Below are positions 36,975 to 45,863 of a DNA stretch of 64,000 bases, in pieces. The notes below the pieces were generated by a model that was given only the letters and a program-made list of their open reading frames with translations, was not told the DNA's origin and did no database searches. Position numbers and translations under genes: made by a program. This DNA comes from Janthinobacterium lividum (GTDB lineage: Bacteria; Pseudomonadota; Gammaproteobacteria; Burkholderiales; Burkholderiaceae_D): contig NZ_CP075583.1 in assembly GCF_023509035.1 (NCBI RefSeq), forward strand, positions 2,356,001-2,420,000, given 5' to 3'. How positions within the stretch are numbered: the first letter of the stretch is position 1; the number at the start of each line of letters is the position of its first letter.

Positions 36975-38585
36975 ATGTCTTACTCCAGAATGTTGCTTCC
37001 TTCGGCTATCGCCATCCTGTTGAGTGTCGCCGCTTGCGGCGGCGATAGCGACCCGGCCGGCAGCGTGCCACCGCTCCCCACTGGCCGCTGGATCGCCGGC
37101 GACCTGCATACCCATACCACCCAATCGGCCGACGCCGATATCAGCCAGACGCTGGACAAGGTACTGGCCAAGGCCTTCGGCAGCTACGGCCTCGACTGGA
37201 TGGCGCTGTCCAACCATTTGCGCGTCTCCACGCGCGACGCACTGGGCGTGCCGCTGCCGGCGCCCATCCCGATGTCCATCGGCGCCGAGCGTTACGAGGT
37301 GCCACGCGTGCAGGCCTTGCAGGCGGCAGGCACCTACGCCGACAAACTGATCTTTTCCGGCTTCGAGTGGGACATGCCGACCCACGATCACATCGGCGTC
37401 GGTCTGTTCGAGGGCGCGGACAAGCTCAGTGCCAGCACCAGGGGCATGAAGGAGTTCGAATACCTGTTCACCACGCGCGACGCCAGCATGTTCGACGCTG
37501 CCGATGTGGCGGCATGGAAAGCCAAGCATGGCGAAACCCGCTATAACAAGACGGCTGCCGATGCGCTGCAAGCCATCAACTGGCTCAAGCAGAACTATCC
37601 GGAGACCAGCTACGCCGTCATCAACCATCCATCGCGCAACAAGGGCAGTTACAGCATCGCCGACTTGCGCGCCTTTAACGATGCCGCCCCCAATATCATG
37701 TTCGCCATCGAAGGCATGGTCGGCAACCAGATGGAACCGGACCGCGGCGGCTACACGGCAGCCTATACGGACGACAATGCGCTGCTGCGCGTGTATGGGG
37801 GCGTCGATTACATGGTCGCCAAGCTGGGCGGGCCATGGGATGCGCTGCTGGGCGAGGGGCGCCGCATCTGGAACCTGACCGATTCGGATACCCATTTCAA
37901 AATCGTCGGCGGCAACAGCAGCGGCTATTTCCCCGGCGAGTATGCAAAGAACTATGTGTTCAACAGTGCGCAAGGCGCGCCGCTGGCGAAGGACTTGCTG
38001 GCCAGTTTGCGTTCGGGCAAGATGTTTTCCACTTACGGCGACCTGATCAACGCGCTGGACTTCAACCTGGCCAGCAAGGACGACCGCAAGGAGATGGGCG
38101 GTGAGCTGAAAGTCGGCAACGGCGATAAAGTCACCATTACCATCCGCTTCAGGAGCCCGGCCAAAAACAACTACGAAAAGCCCGTCGATAGCGGCGTGGC
38201 CGCCAACGTCAAGCCCGTGGTCGACCATGTCGATCTGATTGTCGGCGATGTGGGCGCGAAGGCGGCGGCGGGCACGCCGGCCTACAACGTTGCCGCCAAT
38301 GCCAGCACGCGGGTGCTCAAGCGCTTCACCAGCGCGGACTGGAAAGCCGGGGCCGACGGCTACTACAGCGTGAGTTACGAAACGACGGCGACGAAGAACC
38401 AGTATTTCCGCCTGCGCGGCACCAATCTGAGTGCCGATGTCGCCGGCCTGACGCAAGGTGGTGAACCGCTGGCCGACCAGCGTACGGGCACGACGGACAG
38501 CACCCAGCGTTTCAATGACATCAACGACCGCAATTACCGCAGCCTGTGGTTCTATTCGAATCCCGTATTCGTCACCTTGCGTTAA
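36975..38585 (+). CDS. PHP-domain lipoprotein, putative phosphoesterase
   Basis: 536 residues. A signal peptide with lipobox LSVAAC (lipidated Cys at about 21) places it at the outer or inner membrane facing the periplasm. The catalytic part opens with GDLHTHTTQSADADI, the first PHP metal-binding motif, and continues with GFEWDMPTHDHIG and INHPSRNKGSY, plausible further His ligands. The C-terminal part (about 370-536) is beta-rich and resembles nothing I can name. Secreted PHP proteins are generally annotated as metal-dependent phosphoesterases. It interrupts the flagellar clusters and appears monocistronic. Confidence 0.75.
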   Translation: MSYSRMLLPSAIAILLSVAACGGDSDPAGSVPPLPTGRWIAGDLHTHTTQSADADISQTLDKVLAKAFGSYGLDWMALSNHLRVSTRDALGVPLPAPIPMSIGAERYEVPRVQALQAAGTYADKLIFSGFEWDMPTHDHIGVGLFEGADKLSASTRGMKEFEYLFTTRDASMFDAADVAAWKAKHGETRYNKTAADALQAINWLKQNYPETSYAVINHPSRNKGSYSIADLRAFNDAAPNIMFAIEGMVGNQMEPDRGGYTAAYTDDNALLRVYGGVDYMVAKLGGPWDALLGEGRRIWNLTDSDTHFKIVGGNSSGYFPGEYAKNYVFNSAQGAPLAKDLLASLRSGKMFSTYGDLINALDFNLASKDDRKEMGGELKVGNGDKVTITIRFRSPAKNNYEKPVDSGVAANVKPVVDHVDLIVGDVGAKAAAGTPAYNVAANASTRVLKRFTSADWKAGADGYYSVSYETTATKNQYFRLRGTNLSADVAGLTQGGEPLADQRTGTTDSTQRFNDINDRNYRSLWFYSNPVFVTLR

Positions 38586-38610
38586 TACGGCGCGTGGCGC
38601 GCTGCCGGAT

Positions 38611-38635
38611 GGGACGGGGGATTGATTCCCGTCCC
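38611..38635. terminator. Hairpin between the PHP gene and yciH
   Basis: GGGACGGG (38611-38618) pairs with CCCGTCCC (38628-38635). No T-tract. A terminator or a leader structure of yciH. Confidence 0.4.
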
Positions 38636-38676
38636 GCTTGGTACAATCGCGCCTTCTCCCTTTTTATCTCTCCATC

Positions 38677-39039
38677 ATGAAAAGCAGTTCCCTGGGCGGT
38701 CTCGTCTACTCCACCGAAACGGGCCGCATGTGTCCCGCCTGCCGCCAGCCGCTGGCGCAATGCGTGTGCAAGGCGCAAGCCAAGGCGGCGTCAGCGGGCG
38801 ATGGCGTGGTGCGCGTATCGCGCCAGACCAAGGGCCGCGGCGGCAAGAGCGTCACCGTGGTCAAGGGCTTGCCGCTGGACGCCATCGCGCTGGCCTTGCT
38901 GGGTAAGCAGTTGCGCACGCAGTGCGGTTCGGGCGGCACGGTCAAGGATGGTGTGATCGAAGTGCAGGGCGACCATGTCGAGACGGTGATGGCCGCGCTG
39001 CTCAAGCTGGGCCACCAGCCGAAAAAAGCCGGCGGCTGA
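38677..39039 (+). CDS. yciH: SUI1/eIF1-like translation factor YciH
   Basis: 120 residues from MKSSSLGGLV. The N-terminus has a small Cys cluster (CPACRQPLAQCVC) and the C-terminal half is the SUI1 fold: KGRGGKSVTVVKGLPLD, CGSGGTVKDGVIEVQGDH. Bacterial YciH resembles eukaryotic eIF1 and influences start-site fidelity and stress translation. Stands alone. Confidence 0.93.
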   Translation: MKSSSLGGLVYSTETGRMCPACRQPLAQCVCKAQAKAASAGDGVVRVSRQTKGRGGKSVTVVKGLPLDAIALALLGKQLRTQCGSGGTVKDGVIEVQGDHVETVMAALLKLGHQPKKAGG

Positions 39040-39111
39040 GAGTGTGGAGGCGTGCGGCCAGCTGCCGTGCGCCTGTGGTAACGTGCGTTTCCCATCCATG
39101 CGCGCCACCTG

Positions 39112-39969
39112 ATGATGAATAGCAAACTGACCGGCATCGCCCTTGCCGCCGCCATCGCGGCAGTGCTTGCGCTCGCGTACTGGCCCGCGCCCGACGGCGG
39201 AGCGCCGCAAGCGGGCGTCCCTGCCGCCGGTGCGCCGGCGGGACGCAGCCTGGCGTCGTATTTGACTATCGATGCCACCCCCGTCGCCGATACCGCGCCC
39301 GTTCCCGTGACCCTCGCGCAGCGGCTCGAACGCCTGGGGGCCAGCGGCAAGCCGGAAGACGCGTATGCGGCCTTCAACCTGCTCGACGACTGCATCGTCT
39401 TCCAGCGTGAAGGGCGGTTGCCTGGGATGGAGTTCGAGCTGGGACGCGAGATGACGGTGGAAGAAAAAGCCGCCCAGCAGCAGCTGTGCGCGGGCCTGAC
39501 GCAGCGCCAGCGCGAGGACCGCCTCGGCTACCTGGCCGCCGCCGCGAAGGCGGGCGTGCCGGGCGCGGCCACCCTGTTCCTGTCGGAAGGGCCGTTCGGT
39601 GACCGCAGTGCGCTGCGCAACCGTCCCGACGATCCGCTGGTGCAGGCATGGAAGCGGCAAGCCATCGACCAGCTGACGGCGCAGGCGGACGCGGCGGAAC
39701 TAACCAGCGTGTCTACCCTGATGATGGCGTATCTGCGCGATGGCGACGTGGTGCAGAAAGACGCGCCGCAAGCGTATGGCTACCTGCTGGCGCTGCGCCA
39801 GGTCTACGACGATATGCTGGCGCCCGGCGTCACCAATCCGTATCAGGATGAATACTGGCACTGGCTGCAGGCAGAGCTGACGCCGGAGCAGCAAGCTGCC
39901 GCCAGCGCCAGGGCGCAAGCCATCGTGGCGAAATATCGCCAGCATGCGGGGCGTCCCGCGCACGGTTGA
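39112..39969 (+). CDS. Hypothetical exported or membrane-anchored protein with Sel1-like repeats
   Basis: 285 residues. An N-terminal hydrophobic stretch (about 5-24) acts as signal or anchor, followed by an Ala/Pro/Gly-rich linker and an all-helical domain (about 65-275). Within it, segments such as RLGYLAAAAKAGVPGAATLFL and QKDAPQAYGYLLAL have the spacing of Sel1/TPR-like repeats. Function is unknown; such proteins often serve as periplasmic scaffolds. The ATG ATG pair makes 39112 or 39115 equally possible. Confidence 0.65.
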   Translation: MMNSKLTGIALAAAIAAVLALAYWPAPDGGAPQAGVPAAGAPAGRSLASYLTIDATPVADTAPVPVTLAQRLERLGASGKPEDAYAAFNLLDDCIVFQREGRLPGMEFELGREMTVEEKAAQQQLCAGLTQRQREDRLGYLAAAAKAGVPGAATLFLSEGPFGDRSALRNRPDDPLVQAWKRQAIDQLTAQADAAELTSVSTLMMAYLRDGDVVQKDAPQAYGYLLALRQVYDDMLAPGVTNPYQDEYWHWLQAELTPEQQAAASARAQAIVAKYRQHAGRPAHG

Positions 39970-40030
39970 GCTGGCAAGGCCGCTGCGCCTTGCCGGGGAT
40001 CTCTGTTGAATAAGGAAATAAGAAGGGAAA

Positions 40031-40498
40031 TCAGCCGATGACGACGCGCCGGCTGGCCGTGTTTGTCGTCGGTTGGCCGCTTGGGCCGTAGAAATTGCCA
40101 CTTTGGGCCGGAGGGCGCATGGCGTTCAGGGCGCCTTGCGTGTGCAGCATGTGCTTGTTGACGAGCAGGCTGTTCAGCCGGTTTTGTTCCTTGGCTTCGC
40201 GCGTCGTCTCGAGCAGGGCTTTCCACAGGGGCGCCGCCTCCGCTTCGCCTGCGCCGACCAGCCAGTCTTCCATGCCTGCTTCGGCGGCCGTGAAGCCCGC
40301 TGCCGCCAGCGCCTGGTGACGTTGCGCCGCCAGCTGGCTCAATTGTCCTACCAGTGCCGTCTTGCGCGCCGTGAGCTCCGTGATTGCATCGATGTCAGCC
40401 GCAACCAGATGCCGCTGTTCTTCTTTCATCAATGCCAGCAATGTGGTCATGAGCTGTTGCTCGTCGCGCAGGCTGGAAAACGGAGTCACTGATTGCAT
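40031..40498 (-). CDS. flgN: Flagellar chaperone FlgN
   Basis: 155 residues, all-helical. Features fit FlgN: long amphipathic helices (LLALMKEEQRHLVAADIDAI; NRLNSLLVNKHMLHTQGALN) and a Gly/Gln/Ser-rich tail. FlgN escorts FlgK and FlgL to the export gate. It follows flgM after 8 bp, so both share the sigma-28 promoter upstream of flgM. Confidence 0.85.
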   Translation of the reverse strand: MQSVTPFSSLRDEQQLMTTLLALMKEEQRHLVAADIDAITELTARKTALVGQLSQLAAQRHQALAAAGFTAAEAGMEDWLVGAGEAEAAPLWKALLETTREAKEQNRLNSLLVNKHMLHTQGALNAMRPPAQSGNFYGPSGQPTTNTASRRVVIG

Positions 40499-40506
40499 GA
40501 GGGAAC

Positions 40507-40815
40507 CTATCTATTTCGTGAGTGCAGCAAGTCCTTGACCGTGTCGAGGAGACCGTCCGCCACTTTTTCTGAGTTGACCTGGAACTGGCCGTCGGCGATC
40601 GCGAGCTTGATGCGTTCGACTTTTTTCGTGTCGAACACGGCGCCGCTGCCGGCAGTTGCACTGGCCGCTAATGCCTGTCCTTGCGGCGACAGGCGTACAT
40701 TGTCCGACGTCGTCGGTGTTGCCTGGGCTTTCTCGGCATTCCGGGCGCCGGAGGTATTCGCGGGCGCCACCGGCAGGCCGGGATTGCTTTTAATGGTGTT
40801 GTCGGTAATTTTCAC
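40507..40815 (-). CDS. flgM: Anti-sigma-28 factor FlgM
   Basis: 102 residues. A disordered Ala/Pro/Thr-rich N-terminus (starting MKITDNTIKSN) and a C-terminal helix pair VERIKLAIADGQFQVNSEKV then LLDTVKDLLH that binds FliA. FlgM is exported through the finished hook, which frees FliA. The consensus sigma-28 promoter upstream makes a feedback loop. Confidence 0.93.
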   Translation of the reverse strand: MKITDNTIKSNPGLPVAPANTSGARNAEKAQATPTTSDNVRLSPQGQALAASATAGSGAVFDTKKVERIKLAIADGQFQVNSEKVADGLLDTVKDLLHSRNR

Positions 40816-40864
40816 AGCGTGATCCTCGTCTGGTCGAAGTCAAAAAACTCCGGGATATGTGTCA

Positions 40865-40891
40865 TTATCGGCACCTTCTGCCGAAACTTTA
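40865..40891 (-). promoter_or_regulatory. Consensus sigma-28 (FliA) promoter of flgM-flgN
   Basis: On the minus strand TAAAGTTT (40891-40884), an 11-bp spacer and GCCGATAA (40872-40865): identical to the enterobacterial sigma-28 consensus at all 16 positions. About 50 bp before the flgM start and directly after the flgA stop. Confidence 0.93.
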
Positions 40892-40926
40892 GTGCGCCAG
40901 ACCACAATATCGCTGTCCATCCGTGT

Positions 40927-41623
40927 TTAAAACGCCACCTCCACCAAGCCGCCTGCGCGCGCCACGCCGCTGATCTGCTGGCCGCTCTGCGTGCGTACCT
41001 GTACCGTCTGGCCATCGCCGGCGCTGCCGATGGCGCGTCCTTCTGATGCCACCTGGAAACCGTTGCCACTGGAGACGACGCGCACCAGCTGGCCCTGCAT
41101 CACCACCGGCTTGCGGCGCAGGGTGTCGAGGCGCATCGGCGTGCCGGGTGGCAAGGAAATATTCGTGCTGGCGCCCACCACCTGGGCCATGTCGGTGGCG
41201 ATGCCTGCCGGCAATGCGGCCAGGTCGCCCTGCATCGTCACCAGCTGGCTGGCGTCGATGGCTTGCCCTTGCGCCAGCGGCACGGCGCTGGCCACGTAGT
41301 CGCCGACGACGGCCACGTTGGCTTGCAAATAAATGGTCCAGTTGCTGGGCGCCGTGCAGCGCACACCCACGGTGGTCTTGCCCCAGGCCCGCGCGCCTGG
41401 CGCCATGAACGCTTGCGGCGCGGGGCAGGCGGCCAGGTTCAGGCGCGGATCGACGGCGCCGACGGTGACCGTGACCTTGCCCGGTAAAACCGGTGCTTTG
41501 CACCTGCAGGAATTGTTCCACGCTGTTGCGCAGCGCTTCCGGCGTCTGCCGGCCGGCGTTTTGCGCCTGGGTCAGCAGTGGCAGGGCGGCAAAAGCGAAG
41601 AAGAAAGCGAGCGGTGTTTTCAT
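40927..41623 (-). pseudogene. flgA: FlgA (P-ring assembly chaperone), split by a one-base frameshift
   Basis: The gene starts at MKTPLAFFFAF (signal peptide ending TQA) and the first about 50 residues run to STGFTG. There the frame shifts: with one G fewer in the GGG (CCC at 41480-41482 on the plus strand) it would continue KVTVTVGAVDPRLNLAACPA into the SAF domain and the conserved C-terminal part ending GGLVEVAF. 697 bp is 232 codons plus one base, so a single extra base explains it. FlgA is a periplasmic chaperone for FlgI. Divergent from flgB. Sequencing error and real mutation are both possible. Confidence 0.85.
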
Positions 41624-41814
41624 GGTGATAGGCCTCTGGAATAGTGCCATGATAGTGCGCGCCGCCCCGTTCGAAGCGCCGATTAAGGGGTAAAAGTATG
41701 GTCTGATCCGGCGATGGTCTTGCTGGTGGGCACCTTACTATGTTTCCTGTCATCACTAATCCGCCATCCTTCCGCCATCTCGGGCGCCAGTGGCAGATCT
41801 TTCCGGAGCCTGAC

Positions 41815-42267
41815 ATGATAGGGAAACTCGACGATTACATGCGCTTCAACGAGACGGCGCTGAGCCTGCGCTCGACGCGCCAGGAATTGCTCGCCTCGAA
41901 TATCGCCAATGCCGACACGCCCAACTACAAGGCGCGCGATGTCGATTTTGCCGCCGCCCTGAAGGGCGCTATGGCGCGCAAGGACGGCGTGCCGCCAGCC
42001 CTGAAGGGCACGGCGCCGCAGCATATGCCGGGCAAGGGCGTGGCCGCAGCCGCAGCGAGCAGCACGGGCGGCAAGGTCGAGACCCTGGCCGACGGCACGC
42101 CGCTGCTGTACCGCGCGCCGGCCCAGGGCGCCGTCGATGGCAATACGGTGGACATGGATCTCGAGCGCAACGCCTTTGCCGACAATGCTATTCGCTACGA
42201 GGCGGCCGTGACGTTTCTCAACTCGCAGATCAAGGGCATGTTGACGGCCATCCAGGGAGGACAATAA
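41815..42267 (+). CDS. flgB: Flagellar proximal rod protein FlgB
   Basis: 150 residues from [16 protein letters not shown] 7 nt upstream. The rod-family N-terminal motif appears as [16 protein letters not shown] and the C-terminal helix ends the protein ([17 protein letters not shown]). First gene of flgBCDEFGHIJKL, reading away from flgA across a 191-bp region. Confidence 0.95.
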   Translation: MIGKLDDYMRFNETALSLRSTRQELLASNIANADTPNYKARDVDFAAALKGAMARKDGVPPALKGTAPQHMPGKGVAAAAASSTGGKVETLADGTPLLYRAPAQGAVDGNTVDMDLERNAFADNAIRYEAAVTFLNSQIKGMLTAIQGGQ

Positions 42268-42269
42268 TC

Positions 42270-42671
42270 ATGTCGCTATTTAATATCTTCAATGTTTCCG
42301 GTTCGGCCATGAGCGCCCAGGCGCAGCGCCTGAACACGGTGGCCAGCAATCTGGCCAATGCCGACAGCGCCACCAGCGCCACGGGCGAAGCCTACCGCGC
42401 CAAGCAGGTGGTGTTTGAAGCCGTGCCCATGGCCAACGGCGCCACGGCCGTCAAGGTGCAGAAGGTGATCGAAGACCCGTCGCCGATGAAGCTGGTCTAC
42501 GACCCGAAGAACCCGCTGGCCGACGAGAAGGGCTACGTCACCATGCCCAACGTGAATACGGTCGACGAGATGGTCAACATGCTGTCGGCTTCGCGTTCCT
42601 ACCAGACCAACGTGGAAACCATGAACGCGGCCAAGTCGCTGCTCCTGAAAACCCTTACGCTCGGCCAATAA
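42270..42671 (+). CDS. flgC: Flagellar proximal rod protein FlgC
   Basis: 133 residues. Rod motif [12 protein letters not shown] near the N-terminus and the C-terminal [20 protein letters not shown] shared by rod and hook proteins. Starts 2 bp after flgB. Confidence 0.96.
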   Translation: MSLFNIFNVSGSAMSAQAQRLNTVASNLANADSATSATGEAYRAKQVVFEAVPMANGATAVKVQKVIEDPSPMKLVYDPKNPLADEKGYVTMPNVNTVDEMVNMLSASRSYQTNVETMNAAKSLLLKTLTLGQ

Positions 42672-42686
42672 GGCTGACTGACTATT

Positions 42687-43385
42687 ATGGCAACCATCGA
42701 TACTAGCACCAGCACCGTCACCGACTTGATGGCGACGATGAATCCGAAGAAGACGACGGCCGCGAAAGGCAGCGTCGAGGAGGAAACGAACAAATTCCTG
42801 ACCCTGCTGGTGACCCAGCTGCAAAACCAGGATCCGATGAACCCGCTGGACAATGCACAGCTGACCAGTCAGCTGGCCCAGCTGTCCACGGTGACGGGCG
42901 TCAACAAGCTCAATACCACCCTGGAAACGCTGAAGACCAGCTATCAGCAGGCCGAATCCATGCAGGCGGCCAATATCATCGGCCATGGCGTGTTGACGGC
43001 AGGCAAGAACATCACCCTGAGCAAGAGCGCGGCCCTGCTGGGCGTGGACCTGGCGACGCCGGCCGACAGCGTCAAGGTCATCATCTACAACAGCACGGGC
43101 AAGGAAGTCCATTCCATCGACCTGGGTCCGCAGGATGCGGGTACCTTGCCGCTGGGCTGGAACGGCTCCACCGCCGAGCTCGACAAGGATGGCAAACCGA
43201 TCGTGCTGGCCGACGGCGCCTACACCTTCTCGGTGGAAGCCACGCGCGGCGGCGCCAAGCTCACGGATGCAGCGGCGCTGATGTTCGGTTCGGTCGCCAG
43301 CGTGTCGACGGGCGCGGGTGGCGTGAAGTTGAATGTGCCGGGCGTGGGCAGCATCACCATGGCCGATGTGAAACAGATTTTGTAA
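42687..43385 (+). CDS. flgD: Flagellar hook capping protein FlgD
   Basis: 232 residues. N-terminal FLTLLVTQLQNQDPMNPLDN is the FlgD hallmark; the C-terminal part (about 100-225) has the Fn3/tudor-like hybrid domain with a FLG-type strand pattern. It caps the growing hook and is then replaced. No clear ribosome site before the ATG. Confidence 0.95.
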   Translation: MATIDTSTSTVTDLMATMNPKKTTAAKGSVEEETNKFLTLLVTQLQNQDPMNPLDNAQLTSQLAQLSTVTGVNKLNTTLETLKTSYQQAESMQAANIIGHGVLTAGKNITLSKSAALLGVDLATPADSVKVIIYNSTGKEVHSIDLGPQDAGTLPLGWNGSTAELDKDGKPIVLADGAYTFSVEATRGGAKLTDAAALMFGSVASVSTGAGGVKLNVPGVGSITMADVKQIL

Positions 43386-43439
43386 GCCGCTCATTTGTAG
43401 CGTAGACCCTCTACCCCTAATTTCTACCAGGAGAACACA

Positions 43440-44987
43440 ATGTCTTTCCAACAAGGCTTGAGCGGCTTGAATGGCGCCGCCAAATCGCTGGACGTCATCG
43501 GCAACAACATCGCCAACTCGGCCACCGTGGGTTTCAAGCAGTCGCAGGCGCAGTTTGCCGACATCTATGCCAACTCGCTGTATGGCGTGGGCGGCAACCA
43601 GCCCGGCATCGGCGTGGCCGTGTCGCAAGTCGCGCAGCTGTTCAACCAGGGTAACCTGGAGAGTTCGTCGAATCCGCTCGACATCGCCATCAATGGCGGC
43701 GGTTTCTTCCGCACCAGCGTGAACGGCGCCATCCAGTATTCGCGCAACGGCCAGTTCCAGGTCGACAAGAGCGGCTTCATCATCAATGCCCAGAAAGCCC
43801 AGCTGACCGGCTATCCGGCCGATGCGAACGGCAAGATCCTGGCCGGCGCCACCGTGCCCCTGCAGATCGACCCGTCCGACATGGCGCCGAAGGCGACTAC
43901 CAAGGTCGATACCCAGGTCAACCTCGATTCCAAATCGGCCATGCCCACCGTGGTGCCGTTCACCGTGGGCGAGCAAAAGTCGTGGGCCCAGCAATTCCCC
44001 GTGCCGGTCTTCGACTCGCTGGGCAATGCGCACACCATGTCCAATTTCTACGTCAAGACGGGCACCAATACCTGGGATGTCTACTCGGCCACCGACGGCA
44101 AGGAAATTACCAGCGCGAAAGTGGCGGCGGCGGCGCAGACTGATGCCGCCTCGGTGGCCGCGCGCGCCGCCTATCAGGCCGCCGTTACGGCCGTGCCGCT
44201 GGTGCCCGCGAATATCACGACCGCCGCCGTCGCCTATGGCAATGCGGCCGGCGCCGCCGTGAGCGCCGCCGCCGCCGCGGCCGGCGCCAGCCCCGCCCAG
44301 CTGGCCGCCATCAGCGCCACCTATGGCAGCGCCGTGCCCAATGGCGTCAATTCCAGCCTGACGCCAGACCAGATCGACAAGAATATCGCCTCGGTGACGG
44401 AAGTGCCCGCCGTGAGGTCGGCTTCGCTGGTGTTCAACAGCGTCGGCAGCCTGGACAAGGCAGCCATGCTGGCCCTGACGCCGCCGCAAACCTTGCCGGT
44501 GACGGTCAACTTGCCCGTCTTCCCCGCCACGGGCGCGAACGCGAACCTGGCGATCAAGGTCGACTTCACCAATTCCACCCAGCTCAGTTCATCCACCAGC
44601 GAAAAGCGCACCGTGGCCGATGGCTACGCGGCCGGTCAGCTGAGCCGTTTCGTCGTGGGTTCCGATGGCGTGATCCAGGGCCAGTACAACAATGGCCAGA
44701 CGCGCGACCTGGGCCAGGTGGTATTGACCAAGTTTTCCAATCCGAATGGCCTCGAACCGCTGGGCAACAATGCCTGGGCGGAAAGCTCGGTCTCGGGCAG
44801 CCCCATGACGGGTTCGCCAAGCTCGGGCGGTCTGGGCGACTTGCGCGCCTCGGCCGTGGAAGTGTCGAACGTCGACCTGACTGCGGAATTGGTCAACATG
44901 ATCACGGCCCAGCGCGCCTACCAGGCGAATGCGCAGACCATCAAGACGCAGGATTCCGTTTTACAGACCCTCGTCAACCTGCGTTAA
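43440..44987 (+). CDS. flgE: Flagellar hook protein FlgE
   Basis: 515 residues, longer than the about 400 of enterobacteria. N-terminal GLNGAAKSLDVIGNNIANSA and C-terminal ELVNMITAQRAYQANAQTIK form the D0 coiled coil. An Ala-rich insert (about 220-300, with runs such as AAGAAVSAAAAAAGA) explains the extra length and probably lies on the surface. AGGAG precedes the ATG. A hairpin lies between this gene and flgF. Confidence 0.96.
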   Translation: MSFQQGLSGLNGAAKSLDVIGNNIANSATVGFKQSQAQFADIYANSLYGVGGNQPGIGVAVSQVAQLFNQGNLESSSNPLDIAINGGGFFRTSVNGAIQYSRNGQFQVDKSGFIINAQKAQLTGYPADANGKILAGATVPLQIDPSDMAPKATTKVDTQVNLDSKSAMPTVVPFTVGEQKSWAQQFPVPVFDSLGNAHTMSNFYVKTGTNTWDVYSATDGKEITSAKVAAAAQTDAASVAARAAYQAAVTAVPLVPANITTAAVAYGNAAGAAVSAAAAAAGASPAQLAAISATYGSAVPNGVNSSLTPDQIDKNIASVTEVPAVRSASLVFNSVGSLDKAAMLALTPPQTLPVTVNLPVFPATGANANLAIKVDFTNSTQLSSSTSEKRTVADGYAAGQLSRFVVGSDGVIQGQYNNGQTRDLGQVVLTKFSNPNGLEPLGNNAWAESSVSGSPMTGSPSSGGLGDLRASAVEVSNVDLTAELVNMITAQRAYQANAQTIKTQDSVLQTLVNLR

Positions 44988-44993
44988 GAGTAA

Positions 44994-45020
44994 GGGGAGC
45001 GGTTCTTTCGGACTGCTCCC
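44994..45020 (+). other. Hairpin between flgE and flgF
   Basis: GGGAGC (44995-45000) pairs with GCTCCC (45015-45020), and GTTC with GGAC inside. It is followed by GGCTTTCGTTTTGC. It may stabilise the flgE message or act as a partial terminator that lowers expression of the genes after the abundant hook protein. Confidence 0.4.
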
Positions 45021-45047
45021 GGCTTTCGTTTTGCACGGAGAAAACAC

Positions 45048-45791
45048 ATGGACCGTCTCATCTACACCGCCGGCTCGGGCGCCAAGCACATCCTGGACAA
45101 GCAGGCGACCACCGCGAATAACCTGGCGAACGCCACCAGCACGGGTTTCCGTGCCCAGCTCGACTCGTTCCGCGCCGTGCCCGTGGTGGCCGATGGCATG
45201 ATGCCGACGCGCGCCTTCGTCGTCGATTCGACGGTCGGTTCCGATTTCACGCAAGGTCCCATGCAGCACACGGGCCGCGCGCTCGACGTGGCCGTGGAAA
45301 ACGGGGGCTGGATCGCGGTGCAGTCGGCCGACGGTTCCGAAGCCTATACGCGCAACGGCGCCTTCAAGCTCAATGAAAACGGCATGTTGCAGACGCAATC
45401 TGGCCTGATGGTGCAGGGCGACACGGGCCCGCTGGCCATTCCGCCGGGCGTGACGGTGGCCATCGCCGGCGATGGCACGGTGGGCACGATTTCCACGGAC
45501 GTGCCGCCGGGGCCGTCGACGGTGCTGGGACGCATCAAGCTGGTCAACCCGCCCGAGCAGCAACTGGTGCGCGGCGACGACGGCCTGTTCCGCCTGAAGG
45601 ATGGCACGGTCGCGCAAGCCGACCAGGCCGTCAAGCTGACCACGGGCGCGCTCGAAGGCAGCAATGTCAGCCCCGTCGACTCGATGGTCAGCATGATCGC
45701 CCTGGCGCGCCAGTTCGAAACGCAAATGAGCCTGTTGAAGAATGCCGAGAATAACGCGGCGAAAGCCACCCAGATCCTCGCTTTGAATTGA
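45048..45791 (+). CDS. flgF: Flagellar proximal rod protein FlgF
   Basis: 247 residues. TANNLANATSTGFRAQLDSF near the N-terminus and the closing MIALARQFETQMSLLKNAEN of rod proteins. Distinguished from FlgG by the opening MDRLIYTAGSGAKHILDKQ. Confidence 0.95.
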   Translation: MDRLIYTAGSGAKHILDKQATTANNLANATSTGFRAQLDSFRAVPVVADGMMPTRAFVVDSTVGSDFTQGPMQHTGRALDVAVENGGWIAVQSADGSEAYTRNGAFKLNENGMLQTQSGLMVQGDTGPLAIPPGVTVAIAGDGTVGTISTDVPPGPSTVLGRIKLVNPPEQQLVRGDDGLFRLKDGTVAQADQAVKLTTGALEGSNVSPVDSMVSMIALARQFETQMSLLKNAENNAAKATQILALN

Positions 45792-45863
45792 TAGAGCCAG
45801 TCGCATAATGGTCACATAGAAATAGTCTACAGGGCTGGCAAGCGCTGTTATTGGAGAAAAAAC

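Noticed and set aside
36861..38456. 531-codon open frame antisense to the PHP lipoprotein gene
   Set aside because: The plus-strand frame has a lipobox and metal-binding motif; the antisense one has none and no ribosome site.
41692..41717. Sigma-28-like promoter before flgB (AAAAGTAT, 10 bp, GGCGATGG)
   Set aside because: Spacer one short and only 11 of 16 consensus positions match; hook-basal genes normally precede FliA in the cascade.
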